A DNA stretch of 64,000 nt from assembly GCF_040712315.1 (NCBI RefSeq), contig NC_134013.1, positions 30,415,001-30,479,000 on the forward strand. The letters run 5' to 3'. The notes beneath the pieces were generated by a model, which did not search any database, was not told the origin of the DNA, and saw nothing but the letters and a program-made list of their open reading frames with translations. The stretch comes from Castanea sativa. Taxonomy: Eukaryota > Streptophyta > Magnoliopsida > Fagales > Fagaceae. This document shows, piece after piece, positions 12,751 through 24,298 of the stretch. The position numbers were made by a program, and so were the translations under genes. Within the stretch, counting starts at the first letter, position 1; each line of letters begins with the position of its first letter.

Positions 12751-12757
12751 TTTTATA
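12751..12757 (-). promoter_or_regulatory. TATA box of the HMG gene
   Basis: The minus strand reads TATAAAA about 90 bases upstream of the HMG start codon. This would place transcription initiation some 60 bases before the ATG. Confidence 0.6.
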
Positions 12758-12776
12758 GGGAAGAGATGTGAGAGAG

Positions 12777-12844
12777 CCTAACGGTAAGATTTTTCAAATT
12801 CAAATGCACTATTGAGCATAGCTCTTTTTAATTTGACCGTTGGA
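12777..12844. promoter_or_regulatory. MSA-like mitotic promoter elements
   Basis: The minus strand at 12844-12834 reads TCCAACGGTCA, which fits the mitosis-specific activator consensus YCYAACGGYYA at every position. The plus strand at 12777-12787 reads CCTAACGGTAA, one position off. MSA motifs bind three-repeat MYB factors and drive G2/M transcription in plants. Both lie about 115-180 bases upstream of the HMG start codon. This agrees with reported mitotic expression of 3xHMG-box genes; regulation here is inferred. Confidence 0.65.
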
Positions 12845-13385
12845 AATCTGGGAGCGGTAATTGAATTCTTACCAAAGAAAGATGGGAATTTGAAATTTTA
12901 AACATTAGTCTATGATTGGTTGGTTTTGGAAAAAAGTCACACACAGATAAGGAGTTACTAACGTTCAGATCCAGATCAGATAGAATTGGAAGGATTAAAA
13001 AAAAAAAAAACTTTACCTGAAAAGAATTTGGATTTGGAGAACCAAATTACGGCTTAATTCTTCTCAAAAAAAAAATTATGGCTTAATTATTCTTAAAAAA
13101 ATATTATGGCTTAATTATCGGAGATATTGTGAATAATAATAACAGCCATAAAATGAAGAAATTATTTGCTAGTATCCAAATTGAACCACATTAGTGCATT
13201 ACCTTTATCCCAAAGTGTCCTCCCCTCAATAATATTATGCAACGTGGGACAATTTGTTAAATCAAATCTTACTCACTAACAAATTTGTTAAATCAAATCT
13301 TAGTCACTAACAAATCTTAGACACTAACGTATCATTTTTTTAATGAAGGCTTTTACCTTTATCTTCTCAAATCGATCACAATTTT

Positions 13386-13388
<3 letters not shown>

Positions 13389-13420
<32 letters not shown>
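13389..13420. repeat. (GA)n microsatellite
   Basis: An uninterrupted run of 16 AG units. Copy 2 has only a short AGAGAGAG tract at the equivalent place (about 28250), so the run expanded or contracted after the duplication. Confidence 0.9.
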
Positions 13421-13423
<3 letters not shown>

Positions 13424-13621
13424 TGGCAACTTCTAGGAGTTGGGGATGGCTGGAGCCACCAATGGTGAGGGTGAGGGTGAGGGTGAAGGTAAAGGTTTTC
13501 TTATTTTTCTTTGATTTACGACTAGGTTGGTGACTAGGAACTGACTCAATAAATTCTCACACATAGCACTTATTGAGTATTGAGTAGCAAAACCAGTAGG
13601 GATTACTATTGTGGTCCTCCC

Positions 13622-14148
13622 AATAGGGCAAATAATTTCTCCAAGAAAATAAAATTTTGGAGTCACAATCAATATGGTTCTTACATTTTGGTAACAATTG
13701 AGTTGGTCTCTATTATTTTTAACTTGCAGTCAATTTGATCTCTCTACTGTTAACTATTGACGAAAAATGCTTATGTGACAAAAATTGTGCATTAGTGGCA
13801 CTCTCAAAGCTTACGTGGAAACTAAAAATAATAATAATAAATATCACTTCAACGTCTAAATAAAAATTTTAATTTACCAATTTTAAAGAAATTAATTTTT
13901 TTAATTAGTAAATTAATTAATTTTTACTCAGATGTTGATGTGGCATTATTATTATTATTTTCAGTTGTCATGTAAGCTTCAAGTATGCCAACAATGAACA
14001 CTGTTTGTCATGTAGGCATTTTTTGTTAATAGTTAACGGTAAACTAAATTAATTACAAGTTGAAAATAACAATAACCAAATTAATTGCTACCAAAACTAA
14101 ACTAACTGTGAGCCTAAAATATAGAGACCAAAATAATATTTTTGCCTA
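13622..14148. mobile_element. MITE-like inverted-repeat insertion
   Basis: The block is absent from the matching place in copy 2 (about 28452). Its ends are imperfectly inverted: AGGGCAAATAATTT on the left and ATTATTTTTGCCTAAT on the right. Interior halves also mirror each other, with TAACTATTGACG near 13750 and TTAATAGTTAACGG near 14024. It carries no coding potential. The exact ends and target duplication are not resolved. Confidence 0.5.
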
Positions 14149-14458
14149 ATTTCAAGCTTTCTCCTCCCTTTTTTTAAAATTGTTAGTACACTTGTTGTAC
14201 TACACCATTTTCCCACATAAAGATGAGCAGTAGACCTTATTTGTGGATTTCATATATAAAAATAATCTTTATGTAAGAGAAATGTGTAACACAGGATATT
14301 CGGGATAATTTCTCAAAAGACTAAGATTCTGAATGGAAGTATCAACATTCAGAAATCCAATGCTCCAAACTTCCAACCTGTACATTACATGATTGAAAAT
14401 TTCAATATGCTGAATGACCATAATGGTTCCTTATTCCAAAGGGACCCGGATTTAGCAG

Positions 14459-14737
14459 GGATTCAGATCCTCTAGAGTTCTTAGGGTACTCTACCAGTAG
14501 AGTTCATTAAATCCTAACCACTCTTTAATGATTTAATGGTCTAGATTCTGCCATATCAGCATTTCATTAATAATATTCTTGAAATAATAAAATAATGTTG
14601 TAAACAAAACAATTAAGATGATTGTTAATGAAATGCTGACATGGCAAAATCTAGACCATTAAATCATTAAAGAGTGGTTAGGATTTAATGAACTCTACTT
14701 GGTAGAGTACCCTAGGAACTCTAGAGGATCTGAATCC
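14459..14737. mobile_element. Foldback MITE, 279 bp, 9-bp TSD
   Basis: The two halves are near-perfect reverse complements over more than 100 bases each, starting GGATTCAGATCC and ending GGATCTGAATCC. Flanks ATTTAGCAG (14450-14458) and ATTTAGGAG (14738-14746) form a 9-bp target duplication with one mismatch. Copy 2 has the empty site near 28770. A 9-bp duplication with long inverted repeats suggests a Mutator-type non-autonomous element. Confidence 0.85.
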
Positions 14738-17649
14738 ATTTAGGAGCCACTAATTTATGCTAAAAATACACATTCTCTTAACTTTCTCCCCTCCCCCCCC
14801 CCTTCTCTCCCTTTTTTTTGTATCCTCTTACACATTTCACATAGAAGATATATTCCGCTGACAGGGCTGGTTGACACCAAGCAGATTACCTGAGGGAAAT
14901 ACAAGTCTAAAGGCCAATCTTATCGGAAATTGGCTATGTACCACTTGTCCTCAACTCCTGCAAGAATAATTTTCTCATATCCAATCTTTTTCAAAATCTG
15001 AAATGGAGAACATATGTTTCATGCATCAAAACTATGGTTGAATAATTAGCCATTTACAACCATCTCCATAATCACATCACTCCAAGAGTCTATTGGCCCA
15101 GGTAAGCACCAATGCACACAGTCATTCTGAACTGTTGCGTTTTTGTCCTTGGAATATGGATAAAACTCTCTATATGGACCTGGGTGCCCATCAGGCCGCA
15201 AAAGTGAAAGCATGGTAAGGCCAAGAAGTTTAAGGTTCACTCCGTTTTCAGAAGCTTTTAATGCTGCCTTCTCAAATTCCTCTAGCTCTATCTCACGCAG
15301 AATCCTATTTACGTCCTAAAGTTCCATCTCACCTTCTTTAACTGGTTCTGTTCTGAGGCAATTCCCTCCACTAGACCAGTCCCCATTCTCAAAGTGGTCA
15401 GGCGTGGATGTCCTAAAAAATATTAGGCCTTTGTGATTGGACGATACTATGAAGTCCAATGCAAACCAGAGGGATTTGCGATAAGCAAAATCAAATCCCA
15501 ACTCCGTCAAATTTCTTTTAGGACAGTAATTGCAGCCCAACACTGTGCCATTCTCATGACAGATCGTAGGTTTGCGAAACCATTTCCCACTTGAAATTAT
15601 CATGTAATCCAAGTTCTGGTATTGATCTGTCCACTTCTTGTCAAGTATGTCGAAATACAGCTCAACTTCAGATGTTGAAACACCATTGTCATTCAAGTCC
15701 TCAAAAATATCTGCTTTTACAAGGAAAGGGGACCAAATAACTGAGACAGTGAAGTTGTAAGAGGGGAAGTGCCATCTTTTGGACCTATAATCTTCATCAA
15801 GGTAAACTTGAACAGCTTGTTCTACCTGAAGGACATATTGATTCAATAGCATAGGTCAGATAATCCTCTAGCGCCATCCTACGGAAACAATAAAATCTCC
15901 CACATCCTGCTGCCTAACAAGAATCATCAATTATAATGAAGGCACTCAGCAAATCAACATAAAGTCATAAACAAAACTTGAAACTTTATTAAGTAAATCA
16001 AAATATAAATGCAAGTCTCTACACCAATGCTCGATAAACTGACAAAATAAAACAAATATTTAATAACCATCAAATTCACAAAAAAAAAATTGAAATTAAT
16101 AAAAAACATAATCAATAACATCTGAAAATTATTTAGATCATGAGAACGGATCAATGAGAATGAACTCTAAAACTCCTAAAAGCAAATGGGCCTAGTATGG
16201 AACAAGTAGGATTCACACAGATCAAGTAAGAGTTACCAGCAATTGAGCCTGCATGAATGCAATGTTTAGCAGTTTCATTTAATGCCATTCAGTAAAAATT
16301 TGTAATTCCTTTTGGATACTGCATATCAACAAATAGCAATGCAAAATAATGTTGTTTTGTGGATTGAAGCAGGTGTATCTTCAAACCTATTTTATGATGA
16401 TCTTGCACTACGAAATTACAGAAGACAAGACAGCCAATGGGGATAATTAGGCATCTAGAAGCAGCTTAACTAGATTGAGTATACACCCCTGAACTAGAAT
16501 GCACAAGGATGACTTTTCTCATTTTAATTCAGTAATAAATCAGACATCTGCAGGTATTATATTCTTGGATTTAAAAGAGGGAAAATGGAAATGTTGTTAA
16601 TAAGCCACAGATGAAGGATGAGCTTATAGGAATTGAACTTAATGTATTATCAAAAAAACACACAAGCAAATGTAGTTGGAGACTTCTAAGTTCTAACACT
16701 CCTTAATTAGAATAAAAAATTCATTGACAACCATTTCTATATCAGGATCCCTACTTTCTATAACATAGTATATTCATATTACCACCAGGATGTCTTGTGT
16801 GCATGTGTTATTACTACTCTGAGAGTATGCTTTCAACAACTCATGATGATTCCTTAGATTCATTGATGTGAGTACTTCAAAGAAACAAAAGCATCAACTG
16901 TGTGACAAACAACTGCTAAATAAAATACATTTATAATGCCTCTAAACTAGTGCAAACCTACAAAGATAGTAATGCCTCTAAACTAGTGTAGAAGCCAAAT
17001 TCTTGAATTGGCTTGAGGACTAAAAGTAGTATACATCATCTTATAGCAAAAAGGTTTCATTAGGATCGCAATTATGCTAAATTTAAATTTTACATGTAAA
17101 AAAAAATATGTATAGTGGATTACATTCCTCCTACTATTTACAAATAAAAAATTATATGAGTGCTCAGGAAAAGGTAGATAAATCACACAAATCATATATC
17201 CAATTGAAACCCAAAAAAAAAATTTAGTATACACAGGACCTACTGATCACATCATGTCCAAAAATCCAAATTCAAAACTCAATATTGCTACAACAATCTT
17301 AACAAGTACCTGCGAGAGCATGCAGAGCAATGACTGGACATGGTTGCGAGATATTGAATCACCAATTAGTGCCCATGTTTTGTTCCTCATCGCCCCAAGA
17401 AATCTCTCTGGATCAAAAGGCGGTAACTCACAATCTCTTGGATTCCACCTCCAGTATAGGTACCCTGTATCCGGCCGCCCATTATAAATGCAATTCTGAT
17501 GACCATCAATTAATGAGCAGCTCCGATTAGTGTACGTAGGACCTGATGGGTTAGGTATCCAATCCCCAGTAAGAAGATCACATTTTTCTGCAGCCAGATT
17601 TAACTTCCATTCAATACAAAATCAAGAATACCTCTGTAAAGATAATCAA

Positions 17650-18185
17650 ACTAGGGAAGCACGGACACTTCATTTGAGTGTCATACCGCTTCGAATATGC
17701 ATTGGACACTTGGCACTTCTTGAACACTTATGCATACGTGTCCCAACAATGTCATTTTTTAAATATTAAAAAAAAATTGAGAACACAGCCAAGACAAGAG
17801 AAAAAAAAAAAAAAAGAAGAAGAAGAAGAAGAAGAAGGAATCTAATACCATTTCATAAAACACAGAAAGCATTCATGCTCTGAATAGTAATAATACATTT
17901 GAAAATTTAATAAATATATTTATTCTTGATTTTTATTAGAATTTCCTAATAGCCTTCAATAGTAGAGGATTTGGTTTATTATCCATTGACCGCATTGTTA
18001 CTCTTAGTTTGATAAATATATATTTTCAATTATATGAAAATAAATTTTAATTAATATTTAAAAATATGAATAAAAATATATTTAATAAACGTATCATGCT
18101 GTACCCGTTTCTTATATTTTCAAAATTGATGTGTCTTCGTTTCATACTTGTACCTATTCCCATATCCATGTCCATACTTCTTAAG
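17650..18185. mobile_element. MITE-like insertion in TBL-psi intron 1
   Basis: Absent from copy 2, where the flanks meet near 31680. Possible 6-bp duplication AATCAA at 17644-17649 and 18186-18191. The ends GGGAAGCACGGACAC and GTCCATACTTCTTAAG are loosely inverted. It contains an (AAG)n tract around 17813-17837. Class uncertain. Confidence 0.45.
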
Positions 18186-18290
18186 AATCAACAAAATCTC
18201 GATGAGGAAAAATTTCATGAAAACTAAACTGGTAACCAATCATAGTAGACTACAGGCAACACTAGATCAACAAATCACGCAATACTCTAA

Positions 18291-19001
18291 GGTGGCGTTT
18301 GGTATGGGGTAATGTTTTAGGATTCTTAGGAATGTTTAAAGATTCCCATGTTTGGTTGCAAATTACGCTAGGGAATCAGATGCCAGGGGAATCCTTAAAC
18401 CCCTCTCAGTAGGAATGTGGATTCCCTTTAAAACAGGTGGGAATCCAGATTCCCAAACTTAAAAGAAATTGTATTTTTTATAAATTGACAATTTTAACCC
18501 TTTTTCCTTATCATTTAAGCAATTAAGATAAACTATAAAAAAAATTATCAATATCTTCTCTCTTGTCTTTATCTTTTCCCGCCAAAACAACATAAACAGG
18601 ATAAATAACTCTGCTAATAGTTATTTTTGTATTATTCTTGTCATTTTGGAATGTTAGATCACAGTTTTAATGAATGTGTTGCTAATTGATAGTTTATATA
18701 ATGTTTTTTATCTATCTATTTATAGTAAGATATTTTTTTAAAGGACTAATTAATAGTTTATATATATTTTTTCATTATTTATTTAAAGGAAGATTTTTTT
18801 TTAATGGGCTTGGTACTTCACATTCAAATCTAAGGACAAAATAGGAAAAACAAATAATTCATTTAAGATTCCTGGGAATACACCAAACATTATCATCTCA
18901 CATTCCTGGGAATCTCCCAATGAAACCAAACATAGGAATAGCTACATTCCTGGGAATCTAGATGCCAGGAGTAATGTGGATTCCCCGTACCAAACGCCAC
19001 A
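18291..19001. mobile_element. MITE with GTGGCGTTTGGTA ends
   Basis: It starts GGTGGCGTTTGGTATGGGG and ends CCCCGTACCAAACGCCACA, near-perfect terminal inverted repeats of about 18 bases. It lies beside TAA on both sides, compatible with the 3-bp duplication of Harbinger-type elements. Copy 2 lacks it near 31775. Inner sequences ATTCCTGGGAATC and its variants recur several times. No coding region. Confidence 0.7.
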
Positions 19002-19127
19002 TAATAATAAAGAAACATACAAATTAGAGCAAAGCCCATTAAATTTTTCCAATAAAGCTATCACACTTCTATGCATGAGTTAAAAATTTAAAATATTAAT
19101 CAACCAACTTTAATTAAATACATACTT

Positions 19128-19262
19128 TTTTTTATACAGGATAGAAATTTTACTAAAACATAATCTAAGTGAAACTCCCTTCTAAATACTTAAACCTCAA
19201 CCATTTCCCTTCACAAGAACTTCATACTTGTAAAGTGACCATTATGTCAAGGGTGTGCAATG
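19128..19262 (-). repeat. SINE (family A) in TBL-psi intron 1
   Basis: On the minus strand it matches the family at 55044-55223: a TGGTCACTTTACAAGTATGA head, a GAGTTTCACTTAGATTA block and a TGTATAAAAAAAA tail. Copy 2 lacks it. The target duplication is unclear because local sequence is repetitive. Confidence 0.6.
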
Positions 19263-20349
19263 ATAACTACACATTCCTAAAAAGAAGCCAACAAAATCCA
19301 CAAAACCATTTATGGTCAATAGATCTCAAACCAATCTCAAGTATCCATCTCCAAACCACACTCTTCAAGAATAGAAAGTTTTGACTTTTCTTGTGCATCC
19401 AATGTTAAAATCCAAAGAAAACGTAAAAAGAACAAACCTAATAAAACTTTCCAGTAACACCATCACTGCATCACACTTTGATGCATGAGCTTTGAAATAA
19501 CCAATGTAAATTAACTACACACTTCTAAAAGAAAAAACAAAATCCACAAAAACATTTATGGTCCATAGATTTCATACCAATCTCAATTATTATTCTCTAT
19601 ACCACACTTTTCAAGAATAGTAAGTTTTATTTACCTAGTGCATTCAATGCTAAAACCAGTATTGGCTTTAAGAATCATTTTTAAAGTACTTACTAACAAA
19701 CATAAATTATACAAAATCTAATATATACAAAATCTAATGAATAGATAAGTTGAATATATTAACGTCACCAAAAAACATTAAATATATTTAAATATATATA
19801 TATATATATAAATAAAGTATTATAATTTCTTTCTATTAACAAAGAGAAAAAGAAAAATAAATAAATTGATAAGAGATAAAGTGGGAATTAAGAATGTTGA
19901 AATAAAATTAATAAAGTGAGAGAGAGTCAAGAATGAAAATAGAGAAGAGAAAATGGAGAGAGAGATGATATCTGCTACAAATGCGAGTTCATACTTTAGG
20001 GAGAGCAAAATTATTACAACTGCAAAGTCAAAGAGGGCCTAACTATCGACACCACCAAGAAGAGACCACTATATTTCACTTAGTATATTTATAAGGAAAA
20101 ATGAAATTAAGGATTATTTTTATGTAATTGGTTGAACAAGTTACAAAATAAAATTAAATGAGTAAGGTTTTTTTGTTTTTGAATAAGTTTTTTATTGAAT
20201 AATTTGTTTACTTTTTATTGTTTGGTCTAATCTTTTTTTGTTTGGATTATTTTTATTGTTATTTTTGCTAATTTTTATTGTTGTTATTTAAGCCCACTTT
20301 TTTGTTTAAGGGGTTAAGAGTTATGTTTGAGAGAGTAGAATCATTTTTT

Positions 20350-20498
20350 GAGTAATGCTACATCTACAATATTTTCACAACAGATCTTATATGACAAGCA
20401 TTTATTGGTGGGTTAAAAAGTGATGTCAGTATTGAACCCAAATTTGAACTAGTAACAACATACCATATATGATTTTTTTTGTGAATGTAACATTACTC
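20350..20498. mobile_element. Short MITE, about 149 bp
   Basis: It starts GAGTAATGCTACATCTACAA and ends GTGAATGTAACATTACTC. These are inverted repeats with a few mismatches. No coding content. Confidence 0.6.
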
Positions 20499-20600
20499 TT
20501 ATTTTTTGTTAAACTTAAATTCTTGTAATTCTCAAGTCATGATATTCAACATTTTTATTAGGTAGTCAAAATAGATTAGCTTAGTATATAAATTTTTTTT

Positions 20601-21018
20601 AAGAAAAATTACATTTTACCATCCTAAACTATACATCATATTACAATTTGCACTCTCAACTTTTTAAATGCACATTTTGTACCCTAAACTATGACTACTG
20701 TTACACTTTGTACCCAACGTCAAGTTTGCTATTAATTTGGATAGAAATCTAAAGTTTAGGGGTAAAGTATAATTGAAAGTATAGTATAAAGTGATAAAGT
20801 ATAATTTTTTCTTTATTTTTAAGAGATTGAAAAGATAGACAATTGAGTCAAGTGGTGTCATGTTTTTCCATTCAAGTTAACAATAAATTTGACGTTATGG
20901 TACAAAGTGTAACAAGAGTTATAATTTTTAGTGCAAAACGTGCATTCGAAAAGTTTGATGTGCAAAGTATAATTAAGATCTAGAGTATAGTTTAAAGTTA
21001 TAAAATGTAATTTCTCTT
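20601..21018. mobile_element. MITE, about 418 bp
   Basis: Terminal repeats AAGAAAAATTACATTTTA and TAAAATGTAATTTCTCTT are inverted with one mismatch over 18 bases. The inner sequence is also partly palindromic, with CCTAAACTAT against ATAGTTTAAAG. It lies in the segment that replaced the 3' part of TBL pseudogene exon 1. Confidence 0.65.
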
Positions 21019-21614
21019 TAATATATATATATATAGACACACACATATAGGTCTAGTTAATATATGTCCTAAGAGCACACATTAATCATCTATTGCCCAT
21101 GGGAGAAACCGTTTTGGGGTTTGGGTTTGGACTTGGAATTGGAATTGGAATTGGAACCACATTTTTCTGGGCAATAGGGGTTTGTTCTAAGATGGGAGAA
21201 ACTGTTGTGGAACAAAAGAAAACGAGACGAAAAGCGAAACCCATTAATAGAATGGGAACCACTAACTTCAGAAGCATATGGTTCGGTTTGTTTCGAAACC
21301 AATTGAGCTTCATTTTCTACCCACTGAAATACTTGAACTTGCTGCTCCCTCTTTTTTTGGAGCTTGCTTTTAACTACAGTCTTTTGAGCTAAAATTCTTG
21401 AACAGGCATAGGAGGGAATAAGGATGGTATAAATTGGAGGATAGATTCAGGTGACCGACATTGAAGTACGATATAAAAAAATGCACATGCCATGATAAAA
21501 ATTAAAAAAAAATAAAATAAAATAATTGCCGTGATTGTTGAGAATAGACACTCAAGAAGTAAAATACGAGGAAATTAGTTTAAAAAGAGAAAGGAACGGG
21601 TTAGGGTCTGGGTG

Positions 21615-22154
21615 GTCGATACTGTACCGGTACCGGCCAGTGCACCGGTACCAATACACTTCTATTTTGTACCGAAAAAAATACCAACCTTACTGGCCTC
21701 GTACCGGCCTTACCGGCCAATTTCGGGCAATACCGACCCGTACCAAAAAAAAAAGCTTTTTTATTTTTTTTAGTTTTGTAATTTTTGAATTTTTTTAAGG
21801 GCATAATGGTAACTTATTTACATTAACTTATTAGTATTATTTGTTTTCTTAGTATGCAATGAACAATTAAGCTTTCTATTTTTTATGTTGTGTTTTTTTT
21901 TTTCTTTTAATTGATACTAAAGTTTAAAACTATGAATAATTTGTTCTAAATTGAGATAATATTTTATGATAAAATTTTATATTTACTATAACATAAGTGA
22001 AATATTATATGCTTGTAAACATGATTCTAGAGATTTTGGTGTGTGTGTGTGTATAAAATAGCGGTAAACCCAAAACGGTACACCGGTATTAACTGGTATC
22101 CGAAATATATCGTACCGATGGGCAAATCGGTACAGCCTCCGGTACGGTATTGAC
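21615..22154. mobile_element. MITE with GTACCGG-rich ends
   Basis: It begins GTCGATACTGTACCGG and ends CCGGTACGGTATTGAC, inverted with two mismatches in 16. GGTACCGG-type motifs cluster at both ends and the middle is AT-rich. No coding region. It includes a (GT)n run near 22041-22053. Confidence 0.7.
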
Positions 22155-23002
22155 TTCCTTGATTTGGATGGCACTGCTCATGCTGCCTATGCATGACATT
22201 TACTATGGGAACACTAGCAAGCCCATGCCATACTTATGGGCACGCTAACAAGGGTTTAAACATTAACATTTTTTAGAAAATAAAATATTTTTTTAGAAAG
22301 TTATCTATTTCATGCGGAGCCACCTTAAAATAAATTAGAAAAATGATTCTCAAAAAAATATATATAGAAAACTATCTATTAACTTCCTCTTTTTTTAGTT
22401 TCACATAAAATAGAGTTATTTTTCATAATGGCTAGCTAAATAAAAGAAGTTAAGAGGTGATATTTTCTTTTTACGCTTTTTTTATACCCAAAAAAAAAAA
22501 AAGCAAAATCATATTAATATAAAATTTTCCATTGAAACAAACGGAGGTGAACATCGGTTGAATTGAATATGTACTTTTAATGGTTAAAAAGTAAAGAAAT
22601 TATACACAAATAAAAAATAAACTACATAAAACCGATTTGAATATCAAAATATGGATTTTAATTCGATAGTTGGGACTTAGGTGAAGGGATTTGAACCTTA
22701 GACGTTTCTCTTGGAAAATCCTAAAAGGGATAGTTGAACTATAAATCTCTTGGTAGGTTCCCTAATTAATCAAAACACATAATTGTGTTGAATTTAATTT
22801 TCCTTGAAAAAGATAATAGAATATGCCAAAACATTATTTAATAGAATATTAAATACATCTTAATATGTATTATTACTTCTTAGTAAAAAATTTCAATAGT
22901 ATATAATTGTTGACTAACAAAATCACAATAATTGTTATTACTACAGACAAGATGGAAAAGCAAATTTTTTTTTATAGATAGTTACAACTCAAACCCTCCC
23001 CC

Positions 23003-23003
<1 letters not shown>

Positions 23004-23040
<37 letters not shown>
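23004..23040. repeat. C37 homopolymer
   Basis: Thirty-seven consecutive C bases, followed by A7. The matching stretch of copy 2 (near 54065) lacks it. It could be real, a length artefact of assembly, or both. Confidence 0.9.
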
Positions 23041-23042
<2 letters not shown>

Positions 23043-24298
23043 AAAAACTCAATTAAGTTATAAAACTCTTGGCTGCAAAAGCAAGTAAATCAAAGTTTGT
23101 AGAATAATAATTTTACTAATATAGGTGTTACAAACTAATGTGGTGCCGTTTGAAATAAGTAGATTTAGGGTCTTGAAATTTTTGCTAGATTTGGTCAAAT
23201 AAGAACTTTATCCTTTTAAATTATGCAAACAAGGATTTGGATTTTGACCTTCAAATATAATTGCATATGGCCCAAATCTTGCCATCCAAATGAACCACTC
23301 TCCCATGCATGTACACATAAATATCACTTGCTACGAAAGTTTAACCTTCATTTAGCTTTCAAATGGGACCTATAGTTTCATGGAAGAGGTAGAGGCGTAA
23401 AGCAATTTCCTAGAAGCTCCTCGATAACAAACATTTTCTTTCTTTTTTTGGGTTTTTGGTAACCACAGGTGGCTTTATTCTAATTTTCCCCTCTTTTTTG
23501 TAAGTTTTTTTTAGGTATATTGTGGGATTTTGTTTGCTACAGTGATTGATTAGAGACCTGGTGTGGGTTGGATTGTCATGAGAACATATGTTGTTAAGTA
23601 ATAGGATGTTGGTCCCTCCTCTTACATTCATGGCAAGGTCTACTCATTAAATTTATAGTAGAGTCCATCATAAATGTGAGAGGAGATAGTGCAATTTCAC
23701 TATACTCCGAGAGTACTTAAGAATTTTCCATATTGATGTGGTGTATTTTGTGTGATTATGTTTTTAGAAGCTAGTATTATGGATTTTCTTTATATTATGT
23801 TAGATCTTTTGCAATTAGCTATGTTAGATTTTTGCCAAGAGGGGTCTAGGGGGAGGGAAAGGGTTTGAATTACAAGGTTAGTAGTATATTATAATTATCT
23901 CAACAAAAAAAAAACTATGTTAAAATTTTCAAACAAGCTAAACACCAGAAAATATTATCCAAAACATTTTTAGGAATGCAACTAATCACCCAAAAATAAA
24001 AAAATAATTTTTTAAAAAAAGGTTTCCCTAAAAAAATGTTTGCAGGAAAAAAAAAATGCAACCTTAAGGCCTAATAGTTATTCCTGTGCATTTAGAGGCT
24101 GAATTCCGTTTTTCTACGTACATGTTGTAATAGAAAATCCATTAATCGTGACAAATAAAAAAATGACCATTTCCTATCAATCTAAATAATAATTAATAAG
24201 GAGGCTCTTCTCAAAAATAAAATGAAATAAATAAATACAAAGGAGGTTTAATTATGATTACTAAAAGTTGTGGGAGAGAAATTAACGTCGAAGTGAGT

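Larger units (their letters stand above)
15046..21313 (-). pseudogene. TBL gene copy 1, pseudogene
   Basis: Three exons are recognisable by comparison with the intact copy at 29191-32715. The exon 1 remnant is at 21313 to about 21099 and keeps the start and the membrane anchor. Exon 2 is at about 17607-17311 and keeps IGDSISRNH. Exon 3 is at about 15831-15046. Three defects are seen. The 3' part of exon 1 and its splice donor are gone: similarity to copy 2 stops near 21099 and resumes only near 19650, with unrelated MITE-rich DNA between. Exon 2 lacks 12 bases at its start. Exon 3 has an in-frame TAG at 15316-15318 where copy 2 has AAG. The stop removes the C-terminal DCVHWC motif needed for esterase-type catalysis. 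Codons after the stop remain largely open, suggesting recent inactivation. Confidence 0.88.
12845..24290. repeat. Tandem segmental duplication, copy 1
   Basis: Long colinear stretches match copy 2. The left edge near 12860 (CTTACCAAAGAAAGATGGGA) matches 26381. The TBL exons match. Downstream, ATTAGACGT/TTAGGTGAAGGG-type sequence around 22680 matches 34180. AAATATGCCAAAACATTATT near 22815 matches 53917, and GATTACTAAAAGTT near 24258 matches 55244. Similarity stops about 24287, just before the LINE. Copy 1 carries its own insertions, listed separately. Where none is listed, its non-genic DNA shows nothing recognisable. Confidence 0.8.
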
